Source: Heterostelium album PN500
Lineage: Eukaryota; Evosea; Eumycetozoa; Acytosteliales; Acytosteliaceae
NCBI RefSeq assembly: GCF_000004825.1
Contig: NW_008805065.1
Span: 186,001 to 250,000 of the forward strand
Length of the DNA: 64,000 nt
Reading direction: 5' to 3'
Below the pieces are notes generated by a model, which saw only the letters and a list, made by a program, of their open reading frames with translations, was not told the origin of the DNA and did no database searches. The position numbers and the translations under genes were made by a program. Every line of letters begins with the position of its first letter. Position 1 is the stretch's first letter. Positions 10,791-22,906 of this stretch are shown one piece after another.

Positions 10791-11349
10791 TTACCATCTA
10801 TTGCTCCGATCTCTTTACTGAAACCTCCCCATTCATGTTTTTATGGCCTCTTTCGATAACAGGTGACCTTTGCAGATACCCAGCCAATCAAACAACATAA
10901 TTAAATGAGTTGTAAATCATTTTTTCTAATTTCTTTTATAAACTATTGTGATATATTGCTCTTTTAAAATTATGGGTTGAATTTTTGATCACCACACAAA
11001 AACAATTAGTTTGTTGACTGGTCAAAAGAATAAAAATTTGACAGGTAAATCAATTTTTTGAAATTTTAGTAAATTTTAAAACTTTATTTTTTTTTTAAAT
11101 TAATAATTGTATACATATTAGTTATTAAATAACTTTATTTCATTTGTCTCGCTAACTCGTAGATGCGCTATTGATGATAGATAAAAAATGACTGTTGTTG
11201 TTACATAAATCCGTTGAGATGTCCGATGAATTCGATTCGGATAGACGCAACTCTGATGTCTGAAGTGGTGTAATACCAGCATGTGTGGTTGATGAATCTA
11301 ATTCTGCAATGAATTTGTTGGTGTACTATTTAACTATTGTAGGATGTCA

Positions 11350-11770
11350 TCTTTAAATTCTATGTACTGTGCTATTCTTTAATCTAATCTTATTTCTTTT
11401 ATTATTACATGTATCATATACGCTATTAACCACTAATTTATAAATCGCTTTTTTAATATTATATTTCTTATAAAACGATTGAAAATCATAGTATTGGTTA
11501 TCTTTATATCTTCAAATAATATTCTCCATTTTGCTCTAGTATTAAACTCCAAGCATACTAATCGTATATTATCTAAAAAATAACCTCTTTTGTCTTTCTT
11601 TCTGTCCAAACTCATTTGGAAATGTCGTTTACTTCCAACCTGCATTTCAATATTTGATATTGCGCATTTTCCACCTTGATCAACGTATAGTTTTTTCAAA
11701 TATTCTATTCCAATTCCCGAGAGATCTGGTAATCCAAATTTCTTTTTTAAGAATGCTAAATTAAAAAATT
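11350..11770 (-). pseudogene. HNH/endonuclease VII-like ORF, broken
   Basis: The - strand frame running from about 11768 to 11433 encodes FGLPDLSGIGIEYLKKLY, then CAIS, FQMSLDRK and GYFLDNIRLVCLEFN. This spacing (a Cys pair-like start, SLDR, then DNI-LVC-EFN) is that of HNH-type nucleases of the kind often carried by selfish elements. Coding character appears to carry on in a second frame toward 11350 (FYKKYNIKKAIYKLVVNS), so the copy looks broken. There is no in-frame ATG at the 5' end. It lies right beside the LINE graveyard and 3' of the ABC transporter. Origin and activity are unknown. Confidence 0.45.
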
Positions 11771-11855
11771 ATAGGTTCAAAGATAAATTATTCTCCAATA
11801 CTTTGAATTTTAGATTCAAATATAATTTTTATTGTCAACCTGGAATAATAATAAT

Positions 11856-14800
11856 TTATAATTGTCTTGCAATTAAATTTGTATAAACACCATTCAATTC
11901 CAATAATTGATCATGAGTACCAATTTCAACTACACGACCACCTTTAACAACTGCTATGATATCGGAATCGATGATTGTAGTAAGACGATGTGCTATTACG
12001 ATTGAAGTTCTACCTTTCATTACATTATCCAAGGCCTCCTGTACGATTGTCTCTGATTTGGAATCGAGTGCGCTAGTTGCTTCGTCCAGTAGCAATATCT
12101 TTGGATTACGGATGATCGCTCTTGCAATGGCAACTCTCTGTTTCTGTCCACCCGATAATTGAGTATATTTATCACCGAGCGGTGTATCGTACCCATTCGG
12201 TAGTTCCTCGATAAAGGTATGAGCGTTGGCTGCTTTAGCTGCTTCGATCACTTCATCCAGAGTTGCATCCGGCTTACCATATTTAATATTGTCTTTGATG
12301 GTTCCTGAAAATAAAAATGGTTCTTGACCGACCAAACCCAAATTACTTCGCAACCAAGAGAGATTCATGTCTTTGATTGGCACACCATCCAGTAGAATTT
12401 CGCCTACTGCCGGATCGTAGAATCGCTCGAGCAATGAGATTACCGATGATTTACCACCTCCGGAATCACCTACCAGCGCCACTTTCTTGCCGGCTGGGAT
12501 ACTGAGTGAAAAGTCGTTGAAAATCAACTTGTTTGGACGTGAAGGATATGAGAATTGAATACCTCGGAATTCAATGTCACCTTTGATATCCTCAAGAGTA
12601 TGACCAGTCTTTTTAAAGGGATCGATCTTACTGACTTTGTCAATCAATTTGAAAATGGCATTGGTTGCCGTCTTTGCCTTGGCCATATCCGGTGCGAATG
12701 CACTTGCATTTCCCATACTCATGGCAGACATTACAATGGCAAAGAATACACGCTGCATCTGTCCAAATCCATAGATACTATTCTGAATGTAAATACAACG
12801 ACCTCTACTAACTCCATAGGTATAGTTTGGTGGAACACAAATATCTACGATATCAGAGCTGGGTGCTTTCCACTCGCCTTCGCCAACCAGTTTTCCACCG
12901 TACCAATAACCGAGTGCCCATATTAAAAACATGGTGGATTGAGTGAATCCAAATATCAAACCAGCAGTGATTGCCTTCTTTTTGGCAATCTTTATCGGTT
13001 CAGAGAGTGCAAATTTGAATTTATCGTAAACCTTTTTCTCGGCATTGAATGATGCCACCGTACGAATACCACCGATTGCCTCTGTTGCAATCTGTCCTGA
13101 TTTGGCATATGCTTCTTTTCCCTCTTTGGAGAAACCCGACATAAATTCCATTTCAACTTTGCCTGCGAATGCAATGATTGGAACCGTTGCCAAAACAACA
13201 AGTGTCAGCTTCCAACCAGAGATGAAAGCAATCACCAAACCAACGACAATTGTCACCAGGTTTTGAATGACCAATCCAAGACGTTGACTCGACATTCCCT
13301 GTACTAGAGTGGCATCGGTTGCCAAGTTGGCAGTAAGAATACCGGTTGCATTCTCTGGCATATCAAACCAACCAATGTCCTGTCGGATAATCGAACGAAA
13401 TGAGAAATAACGTAGATGGTAGGTAAGAACCTCACCGATATAGGTAAACGATGAGATCTGTACGAAATTGGCGACACCCGCACACGACGCCAACAACAAG
13501 AACCAAAGACACAGACGAATAGCATCGTGATACATACTGGTGGAATTGAAAACCTTGAGAATCTCTGAGAAAATAATAGAAAACACTGGCATAATTGCAC
13601 CATTCACCATTGCACCCAGTACACCCAATAAAAAGAATGGCCACTCCTCTTGACTCATCTTGAATATTCTTGTCATTGGCACCGACTTTTCCTTTGTCTT
13701 TTTCTTTTTCTTTTCCAACTTTTTCTTCTTTCTCTTTTCCTTCTTTTCGTCGTTGTTCTCAGTAGCCGATTCATCGTTACTCGAGGAATCATTATCACTA
13801 TCGGAAATCGATGAAGATATCGAAGCGGTATCAGTAATGGACAGTGGTCTGCCATTTGATAATTTCTTTTTGAATCTTGATTTCAAACGACGACGATCCT
13901 CAGCTTCTCCATTCTGTTGACGATGAACCAACGATGTGTAGACGCCATTCATTGAGAGCAACTCTTGATGTGTTCCTTGTTCAATAATGGTACCACCTCG
14001 AACTACAGCAATAACATCTGCATGTTGAACAGTGGTGAGACGGTGAGCAATCACAATCGTCGTTCTTCCTTGCATCAGCTTATCGATGGCTTGTTGAACC
14101 AAGTGTTCATTCTCTGCATCCAACGCACTGGTAGCTTCATCCAACAATAGAATCTTTGGATTCTTTATTAGTGCTCTTGCGATGGCAATTCTTTGTTTCT
14201 GACCACCTGACATTTGTACACCCTTTTCACCGACCTGTGTATTATATCCATCGGGTAACGCCGATATGAAATCATGAGCATTGGCAGTTTGAGCTGCTTC
14301 AATAATCTGCTCCATCGAAGCATTTTCACAGCCATATCTAATGTTGTCGGCAATGGAAACACCAAACAATGTCGGCTCTTGTGATACTAATCCAATGTTT
14401 TGTCTAAGACATCTAACATTGATATCTTTGATATTGATAGCATCCATCAAGATTTCACCATCCAATGGATCATAGAAACGTTCCAACAATGAGATTACCG
14501 ATGATTTACCACCTCCAGAATCACCAACCAACGCAACAGTCTGACCCTTCTTTATAGACAAACTAAATCCATTGAAAATACGTACTTCAGGTCTGGAAGG
14601 ATAGGCAAACGATACATTTCTAAATTCAATATCACCCTCTGCCGAATGTTCAATTCCATCCTTTGAAAATGGATCAATCTTTGAATGATTATCGATCACT
14701 TGGAATATTTTATAGGCAGCACCTCTTCCATTAGCAAAATTTGCAAGATTTGGTGTTGCTTGTCCTAATGCCATTGCTCCCTAGAGTAATTAAAATAAAT

Positions 14801-16088
14801 TAATAATCAATTATAAATTTAAAATTATAAAATTAAACCAACCATTATAACAGAAAAGAATACAGTTAAAACATCTGAACCTTGCCAATCACGATGTGAA
14901 ACTGGATTATAATATTTGTCAGTGATCAATTTAGCACCGTACCAAAAAGCTAAACTATAGGATCCAAACATGACAAAGAATACCAAACCAATACCCAATC
15001 CATTCATTAGACCTTTTTGACGACCAATCTTTAGAGCATCACTTAGGTTCGATGCATAGAGTGTTGTCTCTCGCTCCTCACCAGAGAAAGTAGCAACCGT
15101 CCTAATTGATCCGATCTTCTCCTCGGCTACACTTCCCGCTTTGGCATAGGCATCCTGACCACGTTTCGTTAGTTCAGTCATCATCTTTGTCATGAAAGCA
15201 CCGGCTGCAGCAATCAGAGGTGTAATCGATATGATAACCAAAGCCAGTTGCCAGCCATTCACTAAACCAATGATGAATCCCGATACAAAAGTCGAAGAGA
15301 AATGTAGGAAATTTCCAACTTTCTCACCGATTGCCTCTTGGAACAACTGAGTATCCGAAGCGATACGTGTCGACAACTCACTGGATTTAGTGACATCGTA
15401 CCATCCTATCTCCTGACTGAGAATTGCTTTCAGGTAGCGTTTACGACAGCGAACCGATTGACGCTCACCAGCTATCGACCAGCAAGAAACTTCGATATAG
15501 CAAGCGACAAACATTCCAATAGCGATCCAAACGAAATTCAGAGTGACCTTGGAAATCTCTTTGTAGATATCGAAATCCGGTTTGCTCAGCTCCTGATAGG
15601 TAAAGACATTCATAACCTGTCCGAATACAATGGAAATGGCTGGAGTTGCTACACCAGCTGCACAAGCACCGATACTTCCAATGATCATCAAAACAATATC
15701 AATCCATGTTGCAAAACGAAACAATTCGAAAAATCCAACTGATTGAATTGATTTTTCTATCGTTGGATGGTACTGCTGGATTATTTTCTGGTTTTCTTGG
15801 TGAAATATTGGTTGATGAGTTGTTTGTAGATATTGGTGAAATTGGTGTTATAATATTGTTATTGTTATTATTTTTATTATTATTATTATTATTGTGTACT
15901 AATTCAAATGATTCCTCAGGAGAATATGATTCATTTGGTGAAATTGGTAAATTATAAAGCTCATCATTTATCGTTGGTATGGGAAGATCGTCATTATTTA
16001 CAAAACCACTAATATCACTATTATTATAAACGATATTATAGCTATTATTGTCACTATTTTCACTATTATTATTATTATTATTATCCAT
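11856..16088 (-). CDS. ABCB-type full transporter (P-glycoprotein-like)
   Basis: Full-length ABC exporter with two membrane domains and two nucleotide-binding domains in one chain; probably pumps lipids or drugs across plasma or vesicle membranes. Exon 2 is 14780-11856, after a 62-bp intron (14842-14781, GTTGGT donor). Each NBD shows a Walker A variant GDSGGGKSS (near 14510 and 12455), a signature (MSGGQKQR near 14210; LSGGQKQR near 12150) and Walker B LLLDEATSALD. A charged Ser/Lys linker (about 13900-13690) joins the halves. TMD1 begins GFFELFRFATWIDIVLMIIG near 15735. The Asn-rich N terminus starting at the ATG at 16088 is in a different frame from TMD1; the switch falls near 15760-15750 beside a run of five A. 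Either an assembly slip or an overlooked splice explains it. Length would be about 1,380-1,400 residues, usual for dictyostelid ABCB. Confidence 0.88.
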
Positions 16089-17116
16089 ATATAAACTATG
16101 AATAATTTTAAAGTATAATTTTACAAATTATTTATAAAAAGAAAAACTATTTATTTGTCTATTAGTATTGGAATATTTAATTAAATATATAATATATAAC
16201 AATGAATAATGATTACTTACTTCTTTTCTTTTTTGTGATTAAAAAAGTAAATCTCGGTTCTTTTTATTTGTTAGAAATTTATATATTTTTAGATGTAGAT
16301 ATATAAATTGTGAAGTAATATAAATTAATGAAATAATGATTTGTCAATGTGTGTACTTATAAGTAGACATTTATTAATTAAGGAGTTATTTTAATAAATT
16401 TACCAATAAAAAATAAAAAAAATAACACAACATATATAAACAAATAATGAAATAGAACACCTGTATTACCATTTGATCACTGGTAACTACAGCAGTGCAC
16501 TAGTGGTGTGACTATTGATGTATAATATCATTCTATATTTATCGTGAGATATAAAATAAAAACCAACCATATGTTGCTGTTTTGCAATCAAAATACAATA
16601 GCCATGATTTTTAATTTTAACTTTAAAAATATATCTATTATCTTATTTTTTTGTCTTTTATATATATATCTGTGAGTGTGTTTGTTTGTGTGGGTGTTTG
16701 AATATAATTTATATATTGATGTGGTTATATTAATATATAAATAAAACTGAAAATCATCGACAATGTAAACATGACTAATCATGTGAAAAATAAACATAAA
16801 AAAAAAAAAAAAAAAGGTAGAGTTTTTGATTAACCCAAAAGAGGTGAGTGCACATATATATTTGTTTGTTTTAACTGGTAACATATCTATATTTATTATG
16901 GTTATGATAACATGAAACATCAACATTCGCTATCACTACTAACTGATCAAATAAAGTTCAACTAACTTTCTCCAAAAGTTAAATAACTTATACTATTTTT
17001 AAGATAATTTTATTGGAATTGAATGGTCATTTATCATGATCATGATCATCATGATCATCATAATCATCATCATTAACCAACCAATTAATTAATTTTAACC
17101 AAAAACAACAATTTGC
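16089..17116. other. Intergenic, ABC transporter to JmjC gene
   Basis: About 1 kb of AT-rich DNA holding the promoter of the ABC transporter and the 3' flank of the JmjC gene. A run of ATGATC/ATC units lies at about 17034-17080. No credible gene; an open frame at 16588-16926 on the - strand has no domain character. Confidence 0.4.
17034..17080. repeat. ATGATC-type simple repeat
   Basis: Alternating ATCATG/ATC units rich in TGATCA palindromes, just downstream of the JmjC stop codon. Probably a 3' UTR microsatellite. Confidence 0.6.
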
Positions 17117-17873
17117 TTAATAATGTTGTTTATCAGGATTAATATCCTTTCCCCAACAAGACACTGAAACAGTGAAATCTAAATTCTTTACATAGTGATT
17201 CCAACCGATGGGAATGAAAAGAGCGTCTCCAACGTCCAATGTCGTAACAAAGGCATTGTTTACGCGTGCAAGTGAAGGATGTGACTCGAGTGGTGCACCT
17301 GAATCGTTCTCGCCAACCGAGATATTGAGAGGATCTCTTGTCAAGTTTGATTCCTCCGCTGGTGGAACTAGAACAACCAGCTTCTTTCCACGAATAACAG
17401 CGACGACATTATCACCTGTATCCTTATGGAAATGAGTGGCAGTGTTTTTAGCACCGATAAATGCTCCACGAACAATCATATTATGAATGTCGGGTTTGAA
17501 AAGTTCTTGACTACGGACATCATCGCCAAACGCAGGAAACTCACCGAAACAATCGAAATTTCTGAGGTATGGAAGATTCTGATTGAGTGTCTCCGGTTTG
17601 ATGTCTGGCCATTGTGCGAGTGAGTTACGATAATACTCGGCGAACGACATCTTGGTAATATCGGACATCTTTCCAAACGTACACATATTGACATCGACCT
17701 TGTGATCACCGATCACTCGCAATATATAATCGTCAGTCCATTTCGAGAGAGCACTCCAACTGTTTGCAACATTTGTAAAAACGACTGGTTTGTTCTTCTC
17801 CAAGTATTTCGAATAAAAGATATCACTATTTATTTTTTGATTATTTCTTTCTAATCTCTTGAATGTTAACCAT
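17117..17873 (-). CDS. JmjC/cupin-8 domain protein
   Basis: Fe(II)/2-oxoglutarate oxygenase of the small JmjC type (JMJD5/HIF1AN-like cupin fold). The core from about 17800 down gives KNKPVVFTN, the strand THFHKDTGDNVVAVIRGKK with the HxD iron ligands, a following LVVLVPP strand, and GDALFIPIGWNHYV with the distal His ligand; it ends at 17117. So all three metal ligands are present and the enzyme looks active. Upstream the frame is open through WLTFKRLERNN, but the only nearby ATG (17873) is one base out of frame, next to a long A run. The start is therefore unresolved: a homopolymer slip or a short upstream exon. Substrate unknown. Confidence 0.82.
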
Positions 17874-18645
17874 TTTTTTTTTTTTTTGTTTTTTTCTTCA
17901 AATATAAAAAGTTTTGTTTAACTAATTAAAAATATATACTATAATTAAACAATGATTAATAATACAATGATCTATTTATACAACAAATTACAAAAATATT
18001 TTACAAAATGAAACTTAGATCTTTTAAATCAATTCACACAAAAACAATCAAAAAATAAAATTCTTTGATTTTCAGAGTTTTTTCGAAATAAAAAAGAATA
18101 ATTTAATTAGATTAATTTGAATAGCATCTCATTTGATTTATTCTCTTTGAAGAAACAGAAAAAAAAATTAGTTTTGTCATTAATTTTTTAAATAAATAAT
18201 TTAATTAGATTAATTTTAATAGCATCTCATTTTTAACCAGAATTCAAAAAAATTAAAAAAAAATTAAAAATTAATTTAAATAAAAAAAATCAGAATCATG
18301 AAGATCAAAAATTTTTTCATTTAATATAAAATATTTGTATTATTATATAATATATATTTATAAGATTAAAAAACAAATTCTACTGTTTAAAAATTGATTC
18401 TCAAGATTTGTTTTAGTAAAGTTTTTTATTGTTTTCTGTAAATATTATTGAGCATTCACATTCAAATAGCTTAGTTTAGATTATTATAATTATTATTATC
18501 ATATTTATTTGTAAAATATAATTTATATACATATACACCTTAAGTTTAAACTATATATCGTCGATAAAAAGATTTATATTAAACATCAAATCAAATAAAA
18601 AAGAGAAAGAAAAGATAACAAGAGAAAAAGAAAAATAAAAAAGAA
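17874..18645. other. Divergent intergenic, JmjC (-) and ICT1-like (+)
   Basis: About 770 bp of AT-rich DNA between divergently read genes, so it should hold both promoters. Two short near-repeats of TTTAATTAGATTAATTTKAATAGCATCTCATTT occur near 18102-18135 and 18198-18232. No gene seen. Confidence 0.45.
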
Positions 18646-19389
18646 ATGATAACAATTGTAAATAAAACAAATAGATTAAATCAATATTCTATATCTTCTT
18701 TATTTGTAGCGAATTATTCAAGTGTAAGTAACAACAACTACTTTAGATATTATTAAATTGAGCATTTTATTTATATTTTTCTACTACACTTCAAAAACAG
18801 AGATCGAATGTAAAGATTCATGTTCCTCGTGAAAAGATTGATTTTCAATTCTCAAGATCAAGTGGTGCAGGAGGTCAAAATGTAAATAAAGTAAATACAA
18901 AAGTAGAAGCAAGATTCAATCTTGACAATGCCGATTGGCTAAGTGAACATTGCAGAGATACACTAAGAGTATGAGTTACTATTATCATTATCATCATTAT
19001 TACCATCTTTATTATTATTATCAGTAAAAACAAGTTTGCTTTATGTTTAAACAACAAACATGAAAGATAAAAAAAAGGTGAAAGTTTAATTGAACTATTA
19101 TTAACTTTTCTTTTTTTCAAAAACCTTATTATAGATGCAGTATGCTAAGAACATAACAAGTGACGGTGAATTCGTGATCAACTCATCGAAGCATCGTGAG
19201 CAGAAACTTAATGTCAGTGATGTAATAGAGAAACTAGAAAAGATAGTAACAAAAGCATCGATCATCCCCAAAGAGAGATTGCCCACCGATGTTCCTACTT
19301 ACGCCGAAGAGAAACGTAAAAAGGATAAAATGGTGAGATCCGAGGTTAAAGCCGGTCGTCAAAAACCGAGATTCACATTTGATGACTAA
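18646..19389 (+). CDS. ICT1/mL62-type peptidyl-tRNA hydrolase (class I release factor domain)
   Basis: Hydrolyses peptidyl-tRNA on stalled ribosomes, most likely mitochondrial. Exons 18646-18723, 18801-18968 and 19135-19389 join in frame to 166 residues. The first 26 residues are basic/hydroxylated without acids (MITIVNKTNRLNQYSISS), fitting a mitochondrial targeting peptide. The catalytic GGQ is at residues 50-52 within RSSGAGGQNVNKV, the hallmark of the RF-1 domain. The C-terminal tail is rich in Lys/Arg (EEKRKKDKMVRSEVKAGRQK), as in ICT1, where such a tail inserts in the mRNA channel. There is no codon-recognition domain. ArfB-like/C12orf65 homologues are the alternative. Confidence 0.87.
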
Positions 19390-21345
19390 CTAGCTAATCT
19401 CAACCCAAATCATAATAATCCTCAACTTAATTTAATTTTAAAATTAAATAAATTTGTATAAAATGAGCTAATATTAAATTAATTATTTAGTGACTCACCA
19501 CACACACACATAACCAACCAAATCAGTACATACATACAAATTTATTTTAAATAAAATAAAATAATATTATAACCAAAACCAGGGTAGTCAACTTATAAGT
19601 CAACATTCACCACCAACGCACGAAGCTTTATTAAATTTTAAGTAACATTCCCTCAACTTTTCAGAATCAAACCTAAACTTACGAATTTAGTTTTTGTCCA
19701 TGTGCAAATTTGAAATGGTATTGTAATGTTGTTGTTTTGCAAATAAAATAAAATCATTTTAAATTAAATAGAATTTAATGGAATTTAATTGCCTTATTAG
19801 TACTTTAAATTTGTTTAATCTTGAGATGAAAAGGTATGTTAATATTGAATAGAAACAAAAATATATAACACACACGCACTCCGTGGAGTTCCCTTCTAGA
19901 GAGGAATTTTGCACTTTGCTCGATTATTCTTATAACTCTAGAGTTACCCCCCAAAAAAGTTCGTGATGTTTTTTTTCGAAAGAAACCCCACTATCGCTAT
20001 ATTTAGTGACACTCTTTTAGCACCGAATCTATTCCACCATAATTTTCTTTTTTATTTTTCTAATTTCTAGAAAAAAACTTTAAATTTTGACCAATTTTAT
20101 CCTGCAAAATCAATGATGCAAAGAAAAAAAAATCATATTTTGACTCACCATTATTATTCTTTCAGTTGTGATTCATTTAACCACACTTGTTTGGTTTTTT
20201 TTTTTTTTGTTTTTCGATATCAAAAAATATCATTGTGTTACAATAAACAAATATAATAACCACCCTACACAACCTATATACTTTTAGTTATTATAAAAAT
20301 CAAATTAAAGTTTGCAAAAAAAAACAAATAAAAAAATAAATAAAATAAATTTGCAAAAAAAAAAAAGTCTTCTTTGGTGACAACACGTGTCTCCCCACAC
20401 ACACTGACATGTTGCAATAACACCACACTCACACCAAGATCCCCCACCAGAATGCTAGAAAAACAAAAACCACCACAGTTGTTTTAATCGATTAAATTTT
20501 ACAAACTTAGTATTTAAAAACAACAAATAAATACCAACAAAGCAAATCAGAGTTCTACAAATATTCAGAAAAAAAAAAAAAAAAAAAAAAAACTCTCTCA
20601 CACAAACTCATCTCTTCACAATAATAATCAGTTTACCCCATTAGAATCATTGACAATAGCAGCAACCGTATACAACCTATTTAGCATTGCAGTGCTTTTT
20701 AGCAACATCATCAGAAAAGAAAAAACAACAACAACCTTCCAGCCAACATACTTTTTAGTTTTTCAAAATTTCCAACTATTTTTTTATAAAAATTCCATTC
20801 AAGAAATTTAATCATAAATCAAAAATATAAATTAATTATTACTTCTTTATAATATTTATTTATTTTATTATTTAATTATTTAATATATTTTTTACTTTTT
20901 AATAAATTAACCCACACATAAAAAAAATAAAATAAAATAAAAATAATTTAACTTCAACAACACACACCTTATCAAATCCAATTTAATTAATCATTGGCAA
21001 ACACACACACTCACATCTATATTCATCTTTTAAATATTTTATTACAGTCAAAATAAACTAAACCGTTTGCATAAATTCCAAACCAGTGAACATCACCAAA
21101 ATCAATCATTTTCAACAAATATCAGATTATTTAAACCAATAACTTTGTCATCATTTATTTATTATCATATAATTATTTATAAGCAACAGCATCATCATCA
21201 GAATAATAATTAATTATTTTAGATTTTATCTATATTATTATTATAATTATTTTATTGTAATCATTTTTTTATTATTTTTTTCAATAGTTTATTTCCAGGA
21301 TTGCCACTTTTGCAATTTCCACAGGAAATTAAAAAATATTAAAAG
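19390..21345. other. Long intergenic, ICT1-like gene to cyclin-like gene
   Basis: Nearly 2 kb without a supported gene. It includes an unusual GC-richer island at about 19865-19990 with a 14-bp palindrome (19933-19946), and a CA-rich segment near 20385-20455 (CACGTG, CACACAC, CCCCCACC) before pure A and T tracts. The last kilobase is probably the large promoter of the cyclin-like gene. Confidence 0.45.
19933..19946. repeat. 14-bp perfect palindrome
   Basis: TAACTCTAGAGTTA reads the same on both strands. It lies within the GC-richer island, 40 bp after a short inverted repeat ACTCC-GT-GGAGT. Confidence 0.7.
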
Positions 21346-22546
21346 ATGGTTATGATGATGATTGACAATCAGATCTCATTGTTTTCGAGTTTTATCAAAA
21401 ACATTGGATCGCAAGCACTGAAGTACTTGACACCTCAACTCAGCGAATCAGCCGGTTCAATCGACACAACCGCTTTTCTTGGAGGATCCGTACTCACTTC
21501 CAACCACCACAACCCACAATATCAATATTTACAACAACAAAATCAACAACAACAAGTTTTTTTAGTATAATAATAGTGCCAATAGCAATTATAATTATTA
21601 CAATGGAAATTCAGTTTTTAACGATCAACAACAACAACAACCAATAATTTATAATTTTTCAAATGAACCTCAACAACAACTTTTTCAATTCAATTTTCAA
21701 CAACCACAGCAACAACAACAACAAGATTTTTTCCAACTTCCAGAGCAGTCAAATGAGTTTTTAATTTCCAATGAATATGCTTCCGCAGTTTCCACAGGTA
21801 GTTATTTATACGATTTTCAACAAAACAACGAACTTGACAGAATGTTAGTCGATAACAATAGTTTACAACAACAACAACAACCTTTAAAATCAATATCAAC
21901 AAACACAAATAATATCAATAGTTTCCAAGACACAATCTCCACCATTCCAATTTACAATATCGATACCAACTGTAGTTCAGCCGACCAAATGATTGTCATT
22001 CCCACCGATATTAATTTCTATGTCTACAAAGTTCTGTCATGGCTAATCAACTATGACAGTAACTACATCATCAATTATTACAACCTCCAATCGATGGAGC
22101 TCATCAAATACTCCCTCGAATGTGCAAAGAACGTATTGGTAGCACACGAAACACCAATGTCATTTTTCCCTCTGGTTCTCTACTATGCCGACAAATTTGT
22201 AAATCGATGTGGAATCAACCACAAACAAATTTTCAACCTTTTGCTCATAAGGTAAATATTTAATTTTTAAATAACAGTTAAGTCAATATTTATATTAACA
22301 TTTTCTCTTTTTTAACTATATAGCTCTGTTATGTGTGTAAAGTTTTGGGGTGAAACAGTTCGTGTTGATTATCAAGTACTTGGTAAATTCTTTAATTTCA
22401 CTGGCAAAGACTTTTGCTATATGGAGAAATTATTTTTGAATGGAATCAACTTTGAACTCTATGTACATAACAACTTGATCAAGGAATTCTTGGAGCAATT
22501 GGAAAAAGAAAAGGAAAGTTTCGAGTCAAAATGCGACTTTTTGTAA
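21346..22546 (+). CDS. Cyclin-like protein with Gln-rich N terminus
   Basis: The C-terminal part resembles PHO80/PCL-type cyclins, which activate cyclin-dependent kinases: FYVYKVLSWLINY, FFPLVLYYADKFVNRCG, SSVMCVKFWGETVRVDYQVL and a YMEKLFLNGINFELYV helix matching the cyclin-box form of (A)KFWD...LE..FL..L.F.L.V. An intron at 22252-22323 (GTAAAT donor, phase 2) splits it, and exon 3 is 22324-22546. Upstream, the ATG at 21346 opens a frame that stops at 21570, while an open Gln-rich frame joins the cyclin part from 21566. Removing 21490-21565 (GT...AG, 76 nt) or only 21556-21565 (GTTTTTTTAG, 10 nt) restores the frame. With the 76-nt intron the protein is about 350 residues. Function beyond cyclin-likeness is unknown. 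Confidence 0.68.
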
Positions 22547-22906
22547 ATAACAACAAAACAAAGAAAAACAACAAAAACAAATAACAAAATGTAATTTCGA
22601 AATGACAACAACAATAATATATTACAAACAATCGATAAATCAACAAATCAAAATTCAATAATAAATAAATTTCACACTCTTTGATTTCATTAAATCAAAA
22701 TTCACAAAATAAATATTTATTTTTATTATTACCATATCAAATAAAATAATCACAGGCATCAACAAATCAAAATTCAATAACGATTCTGTTGTTTTGCTCA
22801 CAAATTAAATTTTTAAGTTTCAAAATAATTTTTTTACAGTGAAAAAAAAAAACAACTGATTTCTGATTTGTTTTAGTAGTTAGTAGTAGTATTAATTTGT
22901 TCAGAT
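22547..22906. other. Intergenic, cyclin-like gene to B-box/kelch gene
   Basis: AT-rich 3' flank and promoter DNA. A phrase like ATCAACAAATCAAAATTCAATAA occurs twice (about 22637 and 22757). No gene. Confidence 0.4.

Noticed and set aside
11956-15742. Several + strand open frames (for example 12555-12926 and 15338-15742) opposite the ABC transporter
   Set aside because: They are antisense shadows of strongly conserved ABCB coding DNA and have no domain of their own.
16588-16926. 112-codon frame on the - strand
   Set aside because: Composition of A/T runs and TATATA; no conserved motif, no matching promoter or splice context.
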